From Thermohalobaculum sp039027855 (lineage in GTDB: Bacteria; Pseudomonadota; Alphaproteobacteria; Rhodobacterales; Rhodobacteraceae): a DNA stretch of 64,000 bases. Both the position numbers and the translations under genes were made by a program. Every line of letters begins with the position of its first letter. Position 1 is the first letter of the stretch. Location: positions 9,082-73,081 of the forward strand of contig JBCCJI010000019.1 in NCBI GenBank assembly GCA_039027855.1, given 5' to 3'. Positions 26,355-35,778 of this stretch are shown here, one piece after another. The notes under the pieces are model-generated. The model was not told the origin of the DNA. It searched no databases and was given only the letters and a program-made list of their open reading frames with translations.

Positions 26355-26840
26355 TCAACGGATCTCCGGTGCGAGCGACCAGACCCGCTCATTCGCCTCG
26401 GGCAAGCGGTTGCGCGAGATCTCGACGCCGAGCCTTGCGGCACCTTCGAGCCGGTCGAGCTTGGCAATGCTGAGATGCACGCGCCTCGCGCGCGGGTCGG
26501 TGAGCACCGCATCGGCCAGCCGCTCGGCATAAGTCTCCAGCAACACGATGCGCGGACCCTCGGCGATCTGATGGATCGCTTCGATGATCGTGTCGTAGTT
26601 GATCACCCGCTCGACCCGATCATCCAGATGGGCGGTGTTACGCACCACCTCGACCACCACGTCGAACGACAGGCGCTGCGTCACGCCATACTCGCTCCGA
26701 TAGGCGCCGATCTCGACCGCGATCACATAGTCGCGCAGATAGATGCGGTCGCTCGCGCCATCCGCTGGCACCGCATCGCCGGCCGGGGCATCGAGCCGCC
26801 CCGGCAGGAGCGCTTTCTCAACCATGCCCTCGATCCCCAT
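26355..26840 (-). CDS. folB: dihydroneopterin aldolase
   Basis: FolB cleaves dihydroneopterin to hydroxymethyl-dihydropterin in folate synthesis. The 161-residue product contains DRIYLRDYVIAVEIGAYRSE, where the conserved family Glu and Tyr lie. It also has the NYDTIIEAI strand and the LLETYAERLA helix carrying the catalytic region. About 30 extra N-terminal residues precede the conserved core. The start at 26840 is uncertain; an in-frame ATG at 26825 would shorten the protein by 5. It ends 29 bases from the convergent glnE stop, with a small CCCGC/GCGGG inverted repeat between. Confidence 0.9.
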   Translation of the reverse strand: MGIEGMVEKALLPGRLDAPAGDAVPADGASDRIYLRDYVIAVEIGAYRSEYGVTQRLSFDVVVEVVRNTAHLDDRVERVINYDTIIEAIHQIAEGPRIVLLETYAERLADAVLTDPRARRVHLSIAKLDRLEGAARLGVEISRNRLPEANERVWSLAPEIR

Positions 26841-27053
26841 TCAGATGCCCGTATCGGGCAGGCCAGCCGGGCTTTGCCTCCGATCCACGGCACCGATCTG
26901 TCCAAAGCGCCGGTCACGAGGCCGTCATCGCCCAATCGCCCCACGCTTAGGCGACAAGGCGCGCCGGTGCCAGCCGTGAATGCGACACTCCACCCGCGAC
27001 ACGCGGCAGGGACTGGGCCGTGCCAACACAGCTAAAGCGCTGGCAGCCCGCGC

Positions 27054-27890
27054 TCAGCGCTGCGAGACGGCGGTCGGCAAGCGATAAAAGAGGTGCTCGC
27101 CGATCCGGGCGGTCTTCTGCAGACGCCGCGCCCAGGACGGAAGGACATGGTCGGCATGGTAATGCGTCGCCTGGCCGGTCAGCGTGCGCGGGCGACCTTC
27201 AAGCATCATCCAAGCGATCTTTCCGAGACGCTCATACATCTTGACCTCGGTGATCGTCTCGGCCTTGCCGTCGCAATTATACGAGAACTGGCAGGCGTTG
27301 AGGTTTTCAATCCCCTGGTTGATCACGCCGCAAACGCTGCCGGGATAGCGACGGCTGTCGACCCGGTTCAGGATCACTTCAGCGACCGCGATCTGGCCCA
27401 CGACGCTCTCGCCGCGCGCTTCGAAGTACAACGCCTCGGCCAGGCAGGCCCATTCATCGCTCCGCTCGCCAACCTCGATCCGGTCGATCGCGTCGGCGTC
27501 GATCACGCCACCAGGATCGGCGATCAACAACTCGGTGATGGTCCGGCCATGGACTTCGTCGAGCAGCTCTGAGGCGCGCGCCCCGGCGCGCACCTGTTCG
27601 GCAAGCCGCGCCGTGCGGGCAACCCGGGCGGCCGGGCTCTCACCGACCTCAGGCATGGCGTCCGAGGGGGGCTGCGACAGGCGCAGGGTCAGTGTCTCGG
27701 CCAGCAACGAGGACATGCGGTCCTGTTCCTGGTCAAGCAGGCGCACCAGGCTGCCATCCGGCGCAGCGACCGCCGACACCTTCTCGGCGTCGATCACGCT
27801 GCGCCCGTCCGTGGCGACGGCGGAGGTGGCGGTGAGGCTCGCGGCTAGGGATATGACCGCGGTGACCGCGCTCAGAAAAGACCGACACAT
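27054..27890 (-). CDS. cell wall hydrolase, SleB family
   Basis: The 278-residue secreted protein has a signal peptide (CRSFLSAVTAVISLAASLTATSAVA) and a C-terminal Hydrolase_2 (SleB-type) domain from about residue 150: CLAEALYFEARGE with the catalytic Glu, then VILNRVDSRRYPGSVCGVI, CQFSYNCDG and ATHYHADHVLPSWA. SleB-like enzymes are lytic transglycosylases that cut peptidoglycan. The region between the signal peptide and domain is coiled and probably a linker. ATG 27890 has GGAG upstream; GTG 27899 is less likely. The 266-base gap upstream contains the palindrome at 28125. Confidence 0.88.
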   Translation of the reverse strand: MCRSFLSAVTAVISLAASLTATSAVATDGRSVIDAEKVSAVAAPDGSLVRLLDQEQDRMSSLLAETLTLRLSQPPSDAMPEVGESPAARVARTARLAEQVRAGARASELLDEVHGRTITELLIADPGGVIDADAIDRIEVGERSDEWACLAEALYFEARGESVVGQIAVAEVILNRVDSRRYPGSVCGVINQGIENLNACQFSYNCDGKAETITEVKMYERLGKIAWMMLEGRPRTLTGQATHYHADHVLPSWARRLQKTARIGEHLFYRLPTAVSQR

Positions 27891-28124
27891 GGCAGGCACT
27901 CCAGTTCACGCTCTCCCAGCAGACAGCACGCCGCTTGTTTTTCTCGATGGGCTCAGACGCCCGGCGTCGCCGCAAAAACCAGTGTCGGATCGCGCGGCCG
28001 CGGGGCGAATGTCAAGGAATTGGGCCGTCATGAGGGCTGCCGGGAGGCTGCGATGCGCCTTCTGCAAGGCAGGGCACACGTCACACGGCGCGATGGCACA
28101 CGGATAAGCTGAAGTCGCGCCGCC

Positions 28125-28141
28125 TGTGTCAGCATGACACA
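28125..28141. promoter_or_regulatory. perfect 7-bp-arm palindrome between meaB and sleB genes
   Basis: TGTGTCA-GCA-TGACACA is perfectly symmetric around three bases. It lies 16 bases downstream of the meaB stop and about 235 upstream of the cell wall hydrolase start. No T-tract follows on the meaB strand, so an operator role is at least as likely as termination. Confidence 0.4.
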
Positions 28142-28156
28142 ACCTTCTGGCGATCC

Positions 28157-29137
28157 TTAGATTTTATCGAGTCTGGACTTCAACGCATCCAGAAAAACCG
28201 CTCCGTTCGTGAAGGGGTGGGCCTGATCGCGGTCGCCGGCGCGACTTTCGAACACACCGACCCCCCAGCGGCCGGTTTCTGCCCCTACGGCAAGACGCAC
28301 CCAGCCCGCCGCCTGTTGGTGCCTTCGGGCGATTCTCCGGGCGTCATCGGTTGCCGCACAGCCTTCCACCGCCGCGACAAGCGCGCCGATCCCCGTCCCG
28401 GCCACGGCCGAGACGGCCATCACCTCAACCGGGGCGCGGCCGGCGAGGCGCGGCATGGCGCCGAGCGCGCTCCGAAGGTCAGAGAGCGTGCGCTGCGCCA
28501 CTGCGCCGGTATCGGCCTTGGTGACCGCGATCACATCGGGGATCTCAAGAACGCCCGCCTTCATCGCCTGCACGGCGTCGCCGGCGCCCGGCTGGGCGCA
28601 GAACAGGACAGCATCGACGACGCCTGCGATTTCGGTCTCAGACTGGCCGACGCCCACGGTCTCGACGATCAAGCGGTCGAAGACCGCCCCCATCAGCACG
28701 AGCGCGGGAAAGGTCTGCTCGGCGATCCCGCCCAAGCGGTCGCGCGCCGCCATCGAGCGCACGAAAACGCCATCGTCGCCCGGATCGCGGCGGATACGCG
28801 TACGGTCGCCAAGGAGAGCGCCACCGCTGATGCGCGAGGAGGGGTCGACCGCGATGACCCCCACCCGCTGGCCGAGCGCGCGCCAATGGGCAATCAAGGC
28901 GTCAGTCAGGGTTGACTTGCCGACCCCGGGGGGGCCGGTCAGCCCGATCACAGTGGCGCGTTGACGCGACAGCGCCGCATCGAGCAGGGCCGCGGTGCCA
29001 GGCTCGGCTGCCCGCACCTCGATACGCGCCAGGGCACGGGCCAGCGCGGCCTTGCCCCCGGCGATTATGGCAGCGAGCACCGCGTCGGCATCGGCGGCCC
29101 CTGTCGCCCCGGCCAAGGCGGTGGCCGGCTCAGCCAT
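28157..29137 (-). CDS. meaB: methylmalonyl-CoA mutase-associated GTPase MeaB
   Basis: MeaB (ArgK family) is a G3E GTPase that protects and loads the adenosylcobalamin cofactor of methylmalonyl-CoA mutase. The 326-residue product has the P-loop GPPGVGKS at 68-75, a VIAVDPSS switch, ETVGVGQSE and the base-specificity motif TKAD. ATG 29137 gives the canonical start; an upstream in-frame extension to 29287 is low-complexity. It overlaps the preceding ppdK-like gene by 8 bases on the same strand. The mutase itself is not in the window, so this location is unusual for meaB. Confidence 0.93.
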   Translation of the reverse strand: MAEPATALAGATGAADADAVLAAIIAGGKAALARALARIEVRAAEPGTAALLDAALSRQRATVIGLTGPPGVGKSTLTDALIAHWRALGQRVGVIAVDPSSRISGGALLGDRTRIRRDPGDDGVFVRSMAARDRLGGIAEQTFPALVLMGAVFDRLIVETVGVGQSETEIAGVVDAVLFCAQPGAGDAVQAMKAGVLEIPDVIAVTKADTGAVAQRTLSDLRSALGAMPRLAGRAPVEVMAVSAVAGTGIGALVAAVEGCAATDDARRIARRHQQAAGWVRLAVGAETGRWGVGVFESRAGDRDQAHPFTNGAVFLDALKSRLDKI

Positions 29138-31847
29138 TGCTCGTGGCCGGTGCCGCCTCTTGCGCGCCAATGCTCGCCTGGGCCGCGGCGAGGCGCGCGA
29201 TGGGCACGCGGTACGGCGAGCACGAGACGTAGTCGAAGCCACAGGCCTCGCAGAAAGCGACCGAGGCGGCATCGGCGCCCTGCTCACCGCAAAGCCCGAT
29301 CGAGATCGACGGCTTGACCGCCCGTGCCCGATCCACGGCGAGCCGGATCAGCTCGCCCACGCCGTCGAGATCGAGGCTGTGGAACGGATCATGGGCAAAG
29401 ACTTCCTGCGCCATGTAGTCGTGCATGAAACGCCCGGCGTCATCGCGGCTGAGGCCATAGGTCATCTGGGTCAGATCGTTCGTGCCGAAGGAAATGAAAT
29501 CCGAGATCGCCGCGATATCGCCCGCCCGCAGACAGGCGCGCGGTGTCTCAAGCATCACGCCGACGCGGTAGTCGACCATGTCGTCATGCGCGGCACGCAT
29601 GGCCTCCGCCACGGCGTCGATGCGACTGCGCAGGATCTCAAGCTCGCGCACGGCGCTGATCAGCGGCACCATGATCTCGGGCACGATCGTCTCACCGGTC
29701 GTGCGCGCGGCGTCTATCGCCCCCTCAAAGATCGCGCGCACCTGCATCTCGTAGATCTCGGGATAGGCGATGCCGACGCGGCAGCCCCGCTTGCCGAGCA
29801 TGGGGTTGAACTCCGCCAGCTCGCGAGCCCGCGCCAGCACATCGACCTCGGGCAGGCCGAGGGCCCGGCCAAGCTCCGCGATCTCCGCCTGACCGTGGGG
29901 CAGGAACTCATGCAGCGGCGGGTCGAGCAGGCGGATACAAACCGGCATCCCGCGCATCTCGCTGAAGAGCGTCGCGAAATCCGCGCGCTGCATCGGACCA
30001 AGCTCATCCAGTGCGGCCTGCCGATCGGCGGCGTTACCCGCAAGGATCATGCGCCGCACGGCCGAGATGCGCCCTTGCGGAAAAAACATGTGCTCGGTCC
30101 GGCAGAGGCCAATGCCCCCGGCCTCGAACCCGCGGGCCACCCGGGCATCCTGCCCGGTATCGGCATTGGCGCGCACGCCCATGCGCCGGTGCCCGTCCGC
30201 CCAGCCCATAAGACGGGCAAAGGCACCCGAGATCTCGGGTTGCCGAGTTGGCATGGCGCCGGCGATCACCTCGCCCGATCCGCCGTCAATGGTGATCACG
30301 TCGCCCGCCCCGAAGCGTCGGCCCTCGGCGGTCAGCAACGCCGGATCGGTGCGATCGAGACGGAGTGTCCTGGCGCCAACCACGCAAGGTTTGCCGAGCC
30401 CGCGCGCCACCACGGCCGCATGGCTCGTCATGCCACCGCGCACGGTGACCACGGCACGGGCCGCATGCATGCCGCGGATGTCCTCGGGGCTGGTCTCCAC
30501 AAGTGCGAGGATTGCGGCACGGCCGGCAGCGGCTGCCGCCTCAGCCTCTTCGGGCGAGAACACCAGCGGGCCGTACGCTGCGCCCGGAGAAGCGCCGAGA
30601 CCACGGGCCACAACGTCGCGCGGCGCTTTTTGGTCGATGGTCGGATGCAGATAGACCTCAAGCGCCGAGGGGTCGATCCGCCTCAACGCCTCGCGCTCCT
30701 CGATGGCGCCCGTCTCGCCAAGATCGACGGCGATGCGCACCGCAGCGCGCGCCGAGCGGCGGGCCCGACGCAACTCGGTGATCTGCAGATGCCCCCCATC
30801 CAACGTGAAATCGATCGAGAAGGCATCGCCGAGCGCTGCCTCCATCCGCTCCGCCGCGGCGGCGAGCTGGACGATTGCCGTCGGCTGCGCCTCCTCGAGC
30901 GCGGGGGTCCGCTGGCCAAGGGCCAGACGCTCGGCCACGGTGAGGACGCGCGGGGTACGCAGGCCCATCATCGCCTCTTCGCCCTGTGCCTCCTCGAGAA
31001 ACCGTCCAGTCAGCCGGGCGGCGCCGGTATCCTCGTCGCGCGGCCAGGCGATCCCCGCACCCGACGGGCCACCGCCCTGCTGCCCTTCACCAAGCCCGAT
31101 GGCCATCACCTGTATGATGACCGGCAGCCCCGCGTCTTCGTCGCCGCCGCGGGCCATCCGACGCCTGCGGGCGCTGGCGCTCCGCCAGAGCGCCTGCATC
31201 CCCGCGATCCCCTCGGCGATCTGATCCGGCGCCAGATCGGGAAGCGGGCGCCCGATATCGGCCGCCATGGCGCGACACTCGGCCGCCAGCCGCGCCAGCG
31301 CGGCCGTGTCGAGCTCGATCTCGCTCTCCACACCGCAGCGACGCATGGCATCGTGCAGCGCGAACTCGAAATCCTCGTCGTCGAGCCCAGCTGCCCCCGC
31401 GGCCCAGTTCTGCGCCAGCCGACGCTCCAGATCGGCGGCAGCGCGGCGGCCATAGCGGGCCGCCAGCGCGCCGAGCGTGCCCGACACGATGCCGACATCG
31501 AGGATCGTGGGCACGATGGCACCGCCCCCACCCCCGCCGGACCCCTGCCCCGCAACGCCCGGCAGCGCTGAGGGTCGGATCGCAAGCAGGAGGGGTCCGT
31601 CCTCGTCGCCAAGACGGCTGCCGGTGATCGCCTCGAGCCGGACGATGCCTTCCGCCACGGCGGCGTCGCGGGCTTCGGGGTCGATTGCCGTGGCGGCATC
31701 GAGCACAAAGCCCGGCGGCACCGGCAGGCCAAGCGCGGCGGCCTCGGCCAACAGCGCCGCCTTCTCGCCGAAGATCATCGGGTCGGGGGCCGCGATCTCG
31801 CTGACGCGTGCCCCGATCCAACCGGTGTTTCCCTGCATGACGTTCAT
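29130..31847 (-). CDS. pyruvate phosphate dikinase-like protein with divergent ATP-binding domain
   Basis: The 905-residue protein follows the PPDK plan. Phosphohistidine domain: catalytic His476 in GGMTSHAAVVARGLGKPC. C-terminal TIM-barrel PEP site: GIGLCRTEHMFFP (about 579-591), EFNPMLGKRGCR, SFGTNDLTQMTYG and LCGEQGAD. The N-terminal ATP-grasp half is unusual. The family's VRSGA stretch reads AIRPSA, a glycine run (GQGSGGGGGG, about 101-109) interrupts it, and the usual MPGMMDTILNLGL becomes IVPTILDVGI. It may be a paralogue with altered nucleotide use. Start ATG 31847 is provisional; 31838 is possible. It overlaps meaB. Confidence 0.8.
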   Translation of the reverse strand: MNVMQGNTGWIGARVSEIAAPDPMIFGEKAALLAEAAALGLPVPPGFVLDAATAIDPEARDAAVAEGIVRLEAITGSRLGDEDGPLLLAIRPSALPGVAGQGSGGGGGGAIVPTILDVGIVSGTLGALAARYGRRAAADLERRLAQNWAAGAAGLDDEDFEFALHDAMRRCGVESEIELDTAALARLAAECRAMAADIGRPLPDLAPDQIAEGIAGMQALWRSASARRRRMARGGDEDAGLPVIIQVMAIGLGEGQQGGGPSGAGIAWPRDEDTGAARLTGRFLEEAQGEEAMMGLRTPRVLTVAERLALGQRTPALEEAQPTAIVQLAAAAERMEAALGDAFSIDFTLDGGHLQITELRRARRSARAAVRIAVDLGETGAIEEREALRRIDPSALEVYLHPTIDQKAPRDVVARGLGASPGAAYGPLVFSPEEAEAAAAAGRAAILALVETSPEDIRGMHAARAVVTVRGGMTSHAAVVARGLGKPCVVGARTLRLDRTDPALLTAEGRRFGAGDVITIDGGSGEVIAGAMPTRQPEISGAFARLMGWADGHRRMGVRANADTGQDARVARGFEAGGIGLCRTEHMFFPQGRISAVRRMILAGNAADRQAALDELGPMQRADFATLFSEMRGMPVCIRLLDPPLHEFLPHGQAEIAELGRALGLPEVDVLARARELAEFNPMLGKRGCRVGIAYPEIYEMQVRAIFEGAIDAARTTGETIVPEIMVPLISAVRELEILRSRIDAVAEAMRAAHDDMVDYRVGVMLETPRACLRAGDIAAISDFISFGTNDLTQMTYGLSRDDAGRFMHDYMAQEVFAHDPFHSLDLDGVGELIRLAVDRARAVKPSISIGLCGEQGADAASVAFCEACGFDYVSCSPYRVPIARLAAAQASIGAQEAAPATSNG

Positions 31848-32013
31848 GCATCGAGCCTAACCTTGCGCCGTCAGGGCTCAAGCGCCCCCATGGTATCGTA
31901 GGGATGCTGCGTCGCAACGTAGCACAGATGCGCCACCTCGGCCCTATTCGCTCCCGGGCTGGCGCCAGTGTCGCAAAGCACTGGACCGAAACGCCGCGCA
32001 CTTCTCACGGGCG

Positions 32014-34107
32014 TCAGCCCTCGATCCCCTCCCAATCGGCGACGCGGCTCATAAGCGCGCTGAGCGCCGAAAGGAGACGAAGGCGATTGAGGCGCAGGCC
32101 CGGATCGGCGGCATTTACCGTCACGTCGTCGAAAAACGCGTCGACCGGGGCGCGGAGTTCCGCCATCGCGCCCATCGCGGCGGCGAAATCCTCGGCAACC
32201 AGCGCCGCCTCGACCCGGGGTTGCAGCGCCGCGAGGGCCTCGAAGAGCACGGTCTCAGCGGGCTCGACCGCGCTGGCCGGATCGGGCGTGGCGGCGAAAT
32301 CAGCCTCGGGCTCCTTCTTCGCCTCGGCCGCGACGATATTGGCGGCGCGGCGATAGGCGGCGAGGAGGTTGGCGCCATCCTCGGTCGCGAGGAAATCCTG
32401 CAGCGCGCGGACGCGCGCCACGAGCAGCACAAGATCGTCCTGCCCGCCGAGGTCGAAACAGGCCTGGATCACGTCATGGCGGACGCCCTGATCGCGCAGC
32501 GCGACCTTCAGCCGGTCGGCGATGAAGGCAAGGAGACTGTCCGCCATGGCCTCCGCCTGCGGCGTCGGCGCATCGGAGATCAGAGCGAAATGGCTGACGC
32601 CGAGTGGCCGGAGGCGCAGCCGCAGGCCTGCCTCAAGCACCGTGCGGATCGCGCCCAGCGCCGCGCGGCGGAGCGCGAAGGGGTCCTTCGAGCCCGTTGG
32701 TTTTTCGTCGATGGCCCAAAAGCCCGATAGCATGTCGATCTTGTCGGCCAGCGCCACGGCGATGGCGACGGGCTCATCAGGTACGGCGTCGGTCGGCCCC
32801 AGCGGGCGGTAATGCGCCTCACAGGCCTCGGGCACGCCGTCATCATGGCCCGCAGCCGCCGCATAAAAGCGACCCATCACGCCCTGCAGTTCGGGGAACT
32901 CGTAGACCATCTCGGAGGCGAGATCCGCCTTTGCCACGCGCGCGGCCTCGGCGGCAAGATCCGGGCGGGCACCGACCGATGGTGCGATCTCGCGCGCCAG
33001 TGCCGCGATGCGCGCGACCCGGTCGGCCTGGCTGCCGAGCTTTTCGTGGAAGGTCACCGCCGCCAGCGCCTCGCCCATCCCCTCCAGCCCGCGGGCCTTG
33101 ATCGTGCGGAGATCGTTCTCCCAGAAGAACGCCGCATCCGACAGCCGCGCGGCCAGCACCCGGCCATTGCCGGCCAGGATCGCAGCACCGCCGTCGGGTG
33201 CATCGAGGTTGGCGACGGTGGCGAAACGCTCGATCCGGCCGGTGGCAGGGTTGCGGAGCGAAAAGAACTTCTGGTGCTCGCGCATCGAGGTCTGCAGCAC
33301 CTCGGGCGGTAGGGCCAAGAACCGCTCCTCGATCTGGCCGACCAGCACCACGGGCCATTCGGCGAGGCCCGTCACTTCGGTCATCAGGCCGGGATCGGTG
33401 ACGACCTCAAGGCCAAGGGCGAAGGCCTGCTGGGTCAGCTCATGCTCGATCCGCCGGGTGCGCGCGCCGGCATCGACGACGACCTTCGCGGCCTCCAGCT
33501 TGGCGGCGTAATCCTCGAAGCCAGCCACGCGGATCGGGCCGTCGCCATGCACGCGGTGGCCCTCGGTCACGTCTCCCGACGCGATGCCGTCGATCTCGAA
33601 GGGCACGACACGGCTGCCGCTCTCGTCGCTCAGCGTGCAGAGGATGCGGCGAAGCGGGCGCACCCAGCGGAGGCTGCCGGTGCCCCAGCGCATGGATTTG
33701 GGCCAGGGGAAATTGCGCACCGCAGCCTCGACCGCCTCGGCGATCACCTCCTCGGCCGGGCGGCCGGGCCGGTCGATCACAGAAAACAGGACGTCGCCCT
33801 TCTTGTCGGCCCGTGTCTCAAGCTGGTCGCGGGTGAGGCCAGTGGAGCGCAGGAACCCCTCGATGGCCTTCTCCGGCGCATCGGCGCGCGGGCCCTTGCG
33901 CTCCTCGCGCGTGGCCATCGTCGCTTCCGGCACATCACCCAGCACCAGCGTCAGCCGCCGCGGCCCGGCAAAGGCGCGCGCATCGGCATAGGTCAGCCCG
34001 GCCTCGACCATATGCCCCGTCACCAGGCGCTTCAGATCCTCGGACGCGCGCGCCTGCATGCGCGCGGGGATCTCTTCAGAGAACAGCTCCAGCAGAAGAT
34101 CGGCCAT
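32014..34107 (-). CDS. glyS: glycyl-tRNA synthetase beta subunit
   Basis: The beta subunit of the alpha2-beta2 bacterial glycyl-tRNA synthetase carries tRNA-binding and HD-like/anticodon-binding modules. The 697-residue product begins MADLLLELFSEEIPARMQ, the standard start, with SMRWGTGSLRWVRPLRRIL near residue 130 and the C-terminal DALR/ABD-like domain ending RVADWEGIEG. Length is normal. It is the last gene of a same-strand run glyQ-VOC-DUF6446-gltS-glyS, so both subunits are made from one operon. An upstream extension to 34425 overlaps gltS and is discarded. Confidence 0.96.
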   Translation of the reverse strand: MADLLLELFSEEIPARMQARASEDLKRLVTGHMVEAGLTYADARAFAGPRRLTLVLGDVPEATMATREERKGPRADAPEKAIEGFLRSTGLTRDQLETRADKKGDVLFSVIDRPGRPAEEVIAEAVEAAVRNFPWPKSMRWGTGSLRWVRPLRRILCTLSDESGSRVVPFEIDGIASGDVTEGHRVHGDGPIRVAGFEDYAAKLEAAKVVVDAGARTRRIEHELTQQAFALGLEVVTDPGLMTEVTGLAEWPVVLVGQIEERFLALPPEVLQTSMREHQKFFSLRNPATGRIERFATVANLDAPDGGAAILAGNGRVLAARLSDAAFFWENDLRTIKARGLEGMGEALAAVTFHEKLGSQADRVARIAALAREIAPSVGARPDLAAEAARVAKADLASEMVYEFPELQGVMGRFYAAAAGHDDGVPEACEAHYRPLGPTDAVPDEPVAIAVALADKIDMLSGFWAIDEKPTGSKDPFALRRAALGAIRTVLEAGLRLRLRPLGVSHFALISDAPTPQAEAMADSLLAFIADRLKVALRDQGVRHDVIQACFDLGGQDDLVLLVARVRALQDFLATEDGANLLAAYRRAANIVAAEAKKEPEADFAATPDPASAVEPAETVLFEALAALQPRVEAALVAEDFAAAMGAMAELRAPVDAFFDDVTVNAADPGLRLNRLRLLSALSALMSRVADWEGIEG

Positions 34108-34121
34108 AGGTCGTGATGCTT

Positions 34122-35342
34122 TCAGAGGCTGAGAAACAGCTGGATAACGAAGGCGTTGGCGAGATCGACGAAGAACGCCGAGACCAGCGGCAGGATGATG
34201 AAGGCGACCGGCGAGGGGCCATAGCGCTTGGTCACCGCGGTCATGTTGGCGATGGCCGTCGGCGTGGCGCCCAGGACGAAGCCGCCAAAGCCCGCGCCAA
34301 GCACCGCCGCCCGGTAGTTCCGCCCCATCACCGGGTAGAGCACGTAGATGCAGAACACCAGCGCCAGCACCGACTGCAGCGCAAGCACACCGACCAGCGG
34401 GCCGGCAAGGCCCACCAGCGTCCAAAGCTGCATCGACATGAGCGAGATCGACAGGAAGACCGCCAGAGAGAACTCGGAAATGAGCGCCAGCACCGGCGTG
34501 CCGCTGACCACCGGCAGGCGGGGAAACAGGATCGGCTGCACGTTAGCGATGACGATGCCCACCATCAGGCAGGGCACGAAAAGCGGCAGCATGATGCCGA
34601 GGGTCTGCATCGCCTGATGCAGCGCAAAGCCCGCGATGATCGCGAGGTTGATGGTGACCAGCGCGCGCATGAAGCCGATGAAATCCAACGTCGCCTGCGG
34701 CGCGTCCTCATAAGGCAGGCCGACCATGGGCGGCTGATCCTCGTCGCGCGGGGTCAGGGCGTCGCGGGTGACGAGATAGCGTGCGATCGGCCCGCCGATC
34801 AGCGCCGCGATCACCAACCCGAAGGTCGCGGCGGCGATGCCCATCTCGGCCGCACCCGCCATGTCATAGCGGCTTGCCACTTCGGGCCCCCAGGCGATGG
34901 CGGTACCGTGCCCGCCGATCAGCGAGGCCGAGCCGAGCAGCACCGCCGCCCCCGTAGGCAGCCCGAAGACCACACTGCCGATCAGGCCGACGATATTCTG
35001 CAGCAGCATGAAAACCAGCGTCAGGCCCAGCAGCAGGGCCAGCGGCCGCCCGCCCCGCACCAGCGTCGAGAGCTGCGCATTCAGCCCGATGGTGACGAAG
35101 AAGATGACCAGCAGCCGGTCGCGCGCGCCGGTCTCGAAGGACAACATCGGCCCATCGAGAGCGAACAAGCAGGCCGTCGCCAGTGCTACCAGCAGGCCGC
35201 CCACTACGGGTTCGGGGATGTTGAAATCGCGCAGGAACGCGACCGAGCGGTTCAGCCGGTAGCCGATGAAGTAGACGATCATCCCCAGTGTGAAGGTGAT
35301 GAAGTCCGGCACCGTCACTGCACCTGCCGCATCGGCCTCCAT
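34122..35342 (-). CDS. gltS: sodium/glutamate symporter
   Basis: GltS couples Na+ inflow to glutamate uptake across the inner membrane. The 406-residue protein is highly hydrophobic, with two inverted halves. SASLIGGHGTAIAWGP and GAGFGGFVLGATPTAIANM are the family's pore-loop glycine-rich motifs, one in each half. ATG 35342 follows the DUF6446 stop by one base. Its placement inside the glycyl-tRNA synthetase operon, between glyQ-side genes and glyS, is unusual. Co-transcription is likely from the spacing. Confidence 0.92.
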   Translation of the reverse strand: MEADAAGAVTVPDFITFTLGMIVYFIGYRLNRSVAFLRDFNIPEPVVGGLLVALATACLFALDGPMLSFETGARDRLLVIFFVTIGLNAQLSTLVRGGRPLALLLGLTLVFMLLQNIVGLIGSVVFGLPTGAAVLLGSASLIGGHGTAIAWGPEVASRYDMAGAAEMGIAAATFGLVIAALIGGPIARYLVTRDALTPRDEDQPPMVGLPYEDAPQATLDFIGFMRALVTINLAIIAGFALHQAMQTLGIMLPLFVPCLMVGIVIANVQPILFPRLPVVSGTPVLALISEFSLAVFLSISLMSMQLWTLVGLAGPLVGVLALQSVLALVFCIYVLYPVMGRNYRAAVLGAGFGGFVLGATPTAIANMTAVTKRYGPSPVAFIILPLVSAFFVDLANAFVIQLFLSL

Positions 35343-35343
35343 C

Positions 35344-35778
35344 TCACTGGTCCCGGAACTCGGGCTGCAGCTGGCGCCACATGAAGGCGCGGCCGTCGGG
35401 GTAGCGCAGCACGATGCGGTCCACGCCATGCCCGTCGCCCTGTTCGGCGAGGTAGGCGGTGGCGCGCCCGGCGGCCAGATCCTCGGTCAGGGCGCGGGCG
35501 TCGAAGCACTCGAACCAGTCGGGTGCCACCAGCGGCTCGGCATCGCCATACGGCGCGGTATCGGGCGCCTCGGGCATGGTGAAACAGGCCCGCAGTTTCA
35601 GTGGCGAGGTGGTCGCGTCGATGCCCTCGAACCCCTCAACCGCGTAGTCTGTACCGGCGACGCTGACGGCATCGGCCTCGATCTCATCGTAGAAGGCGTG
35701 GAACTGCGCATACCAAAGCCCGACCGCGAACACCGCGGTAAAGCCCAGCAGCCCGATCATCAGCGGCTTGCCCCTCAT
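35344..35778 (-). CDS. DUF6446 family membrane-anchored protein
   Basis: The 144-residue protein has one N-terminal membrane segment (LMIGLLGFTAVFAVGLWYA) and a periplasmic domain with LKLRACFTMPEAPD and PDWFECFDARALTEDL. Genes of this type sit between glyQ and glyS in Rhodobacterales, which is the main basis for the family name. Function is unknown; old 'histidine kinase' labels have no support here. ATG 35778 overlaps the VOC gene's stop (ATGA) and its own stop precedes gltS by one base. Confidence 0.8.
   Translation of the reverse strand: MRGKPLMIGLLGFTAVFAVGLWYAQFHAFYDEIEADAVSVAGTDYAVEGFEGIDATTSPLKLRACFTMPEAPDTAPYGDAEPLVAPDWFECFDARALTEDLAAGRATAYLAEQGDGHGVDRIVLRYPDGRAFMWRQLQPEFRDQ

Noticed and set aside
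28995..31571. 858-codon plus-strand frame antisense to the PPDK-like gene
   Set aside because: Composition is a His/Arg/Ala-rich shadow; the minus strand has clear PPDK motifs.
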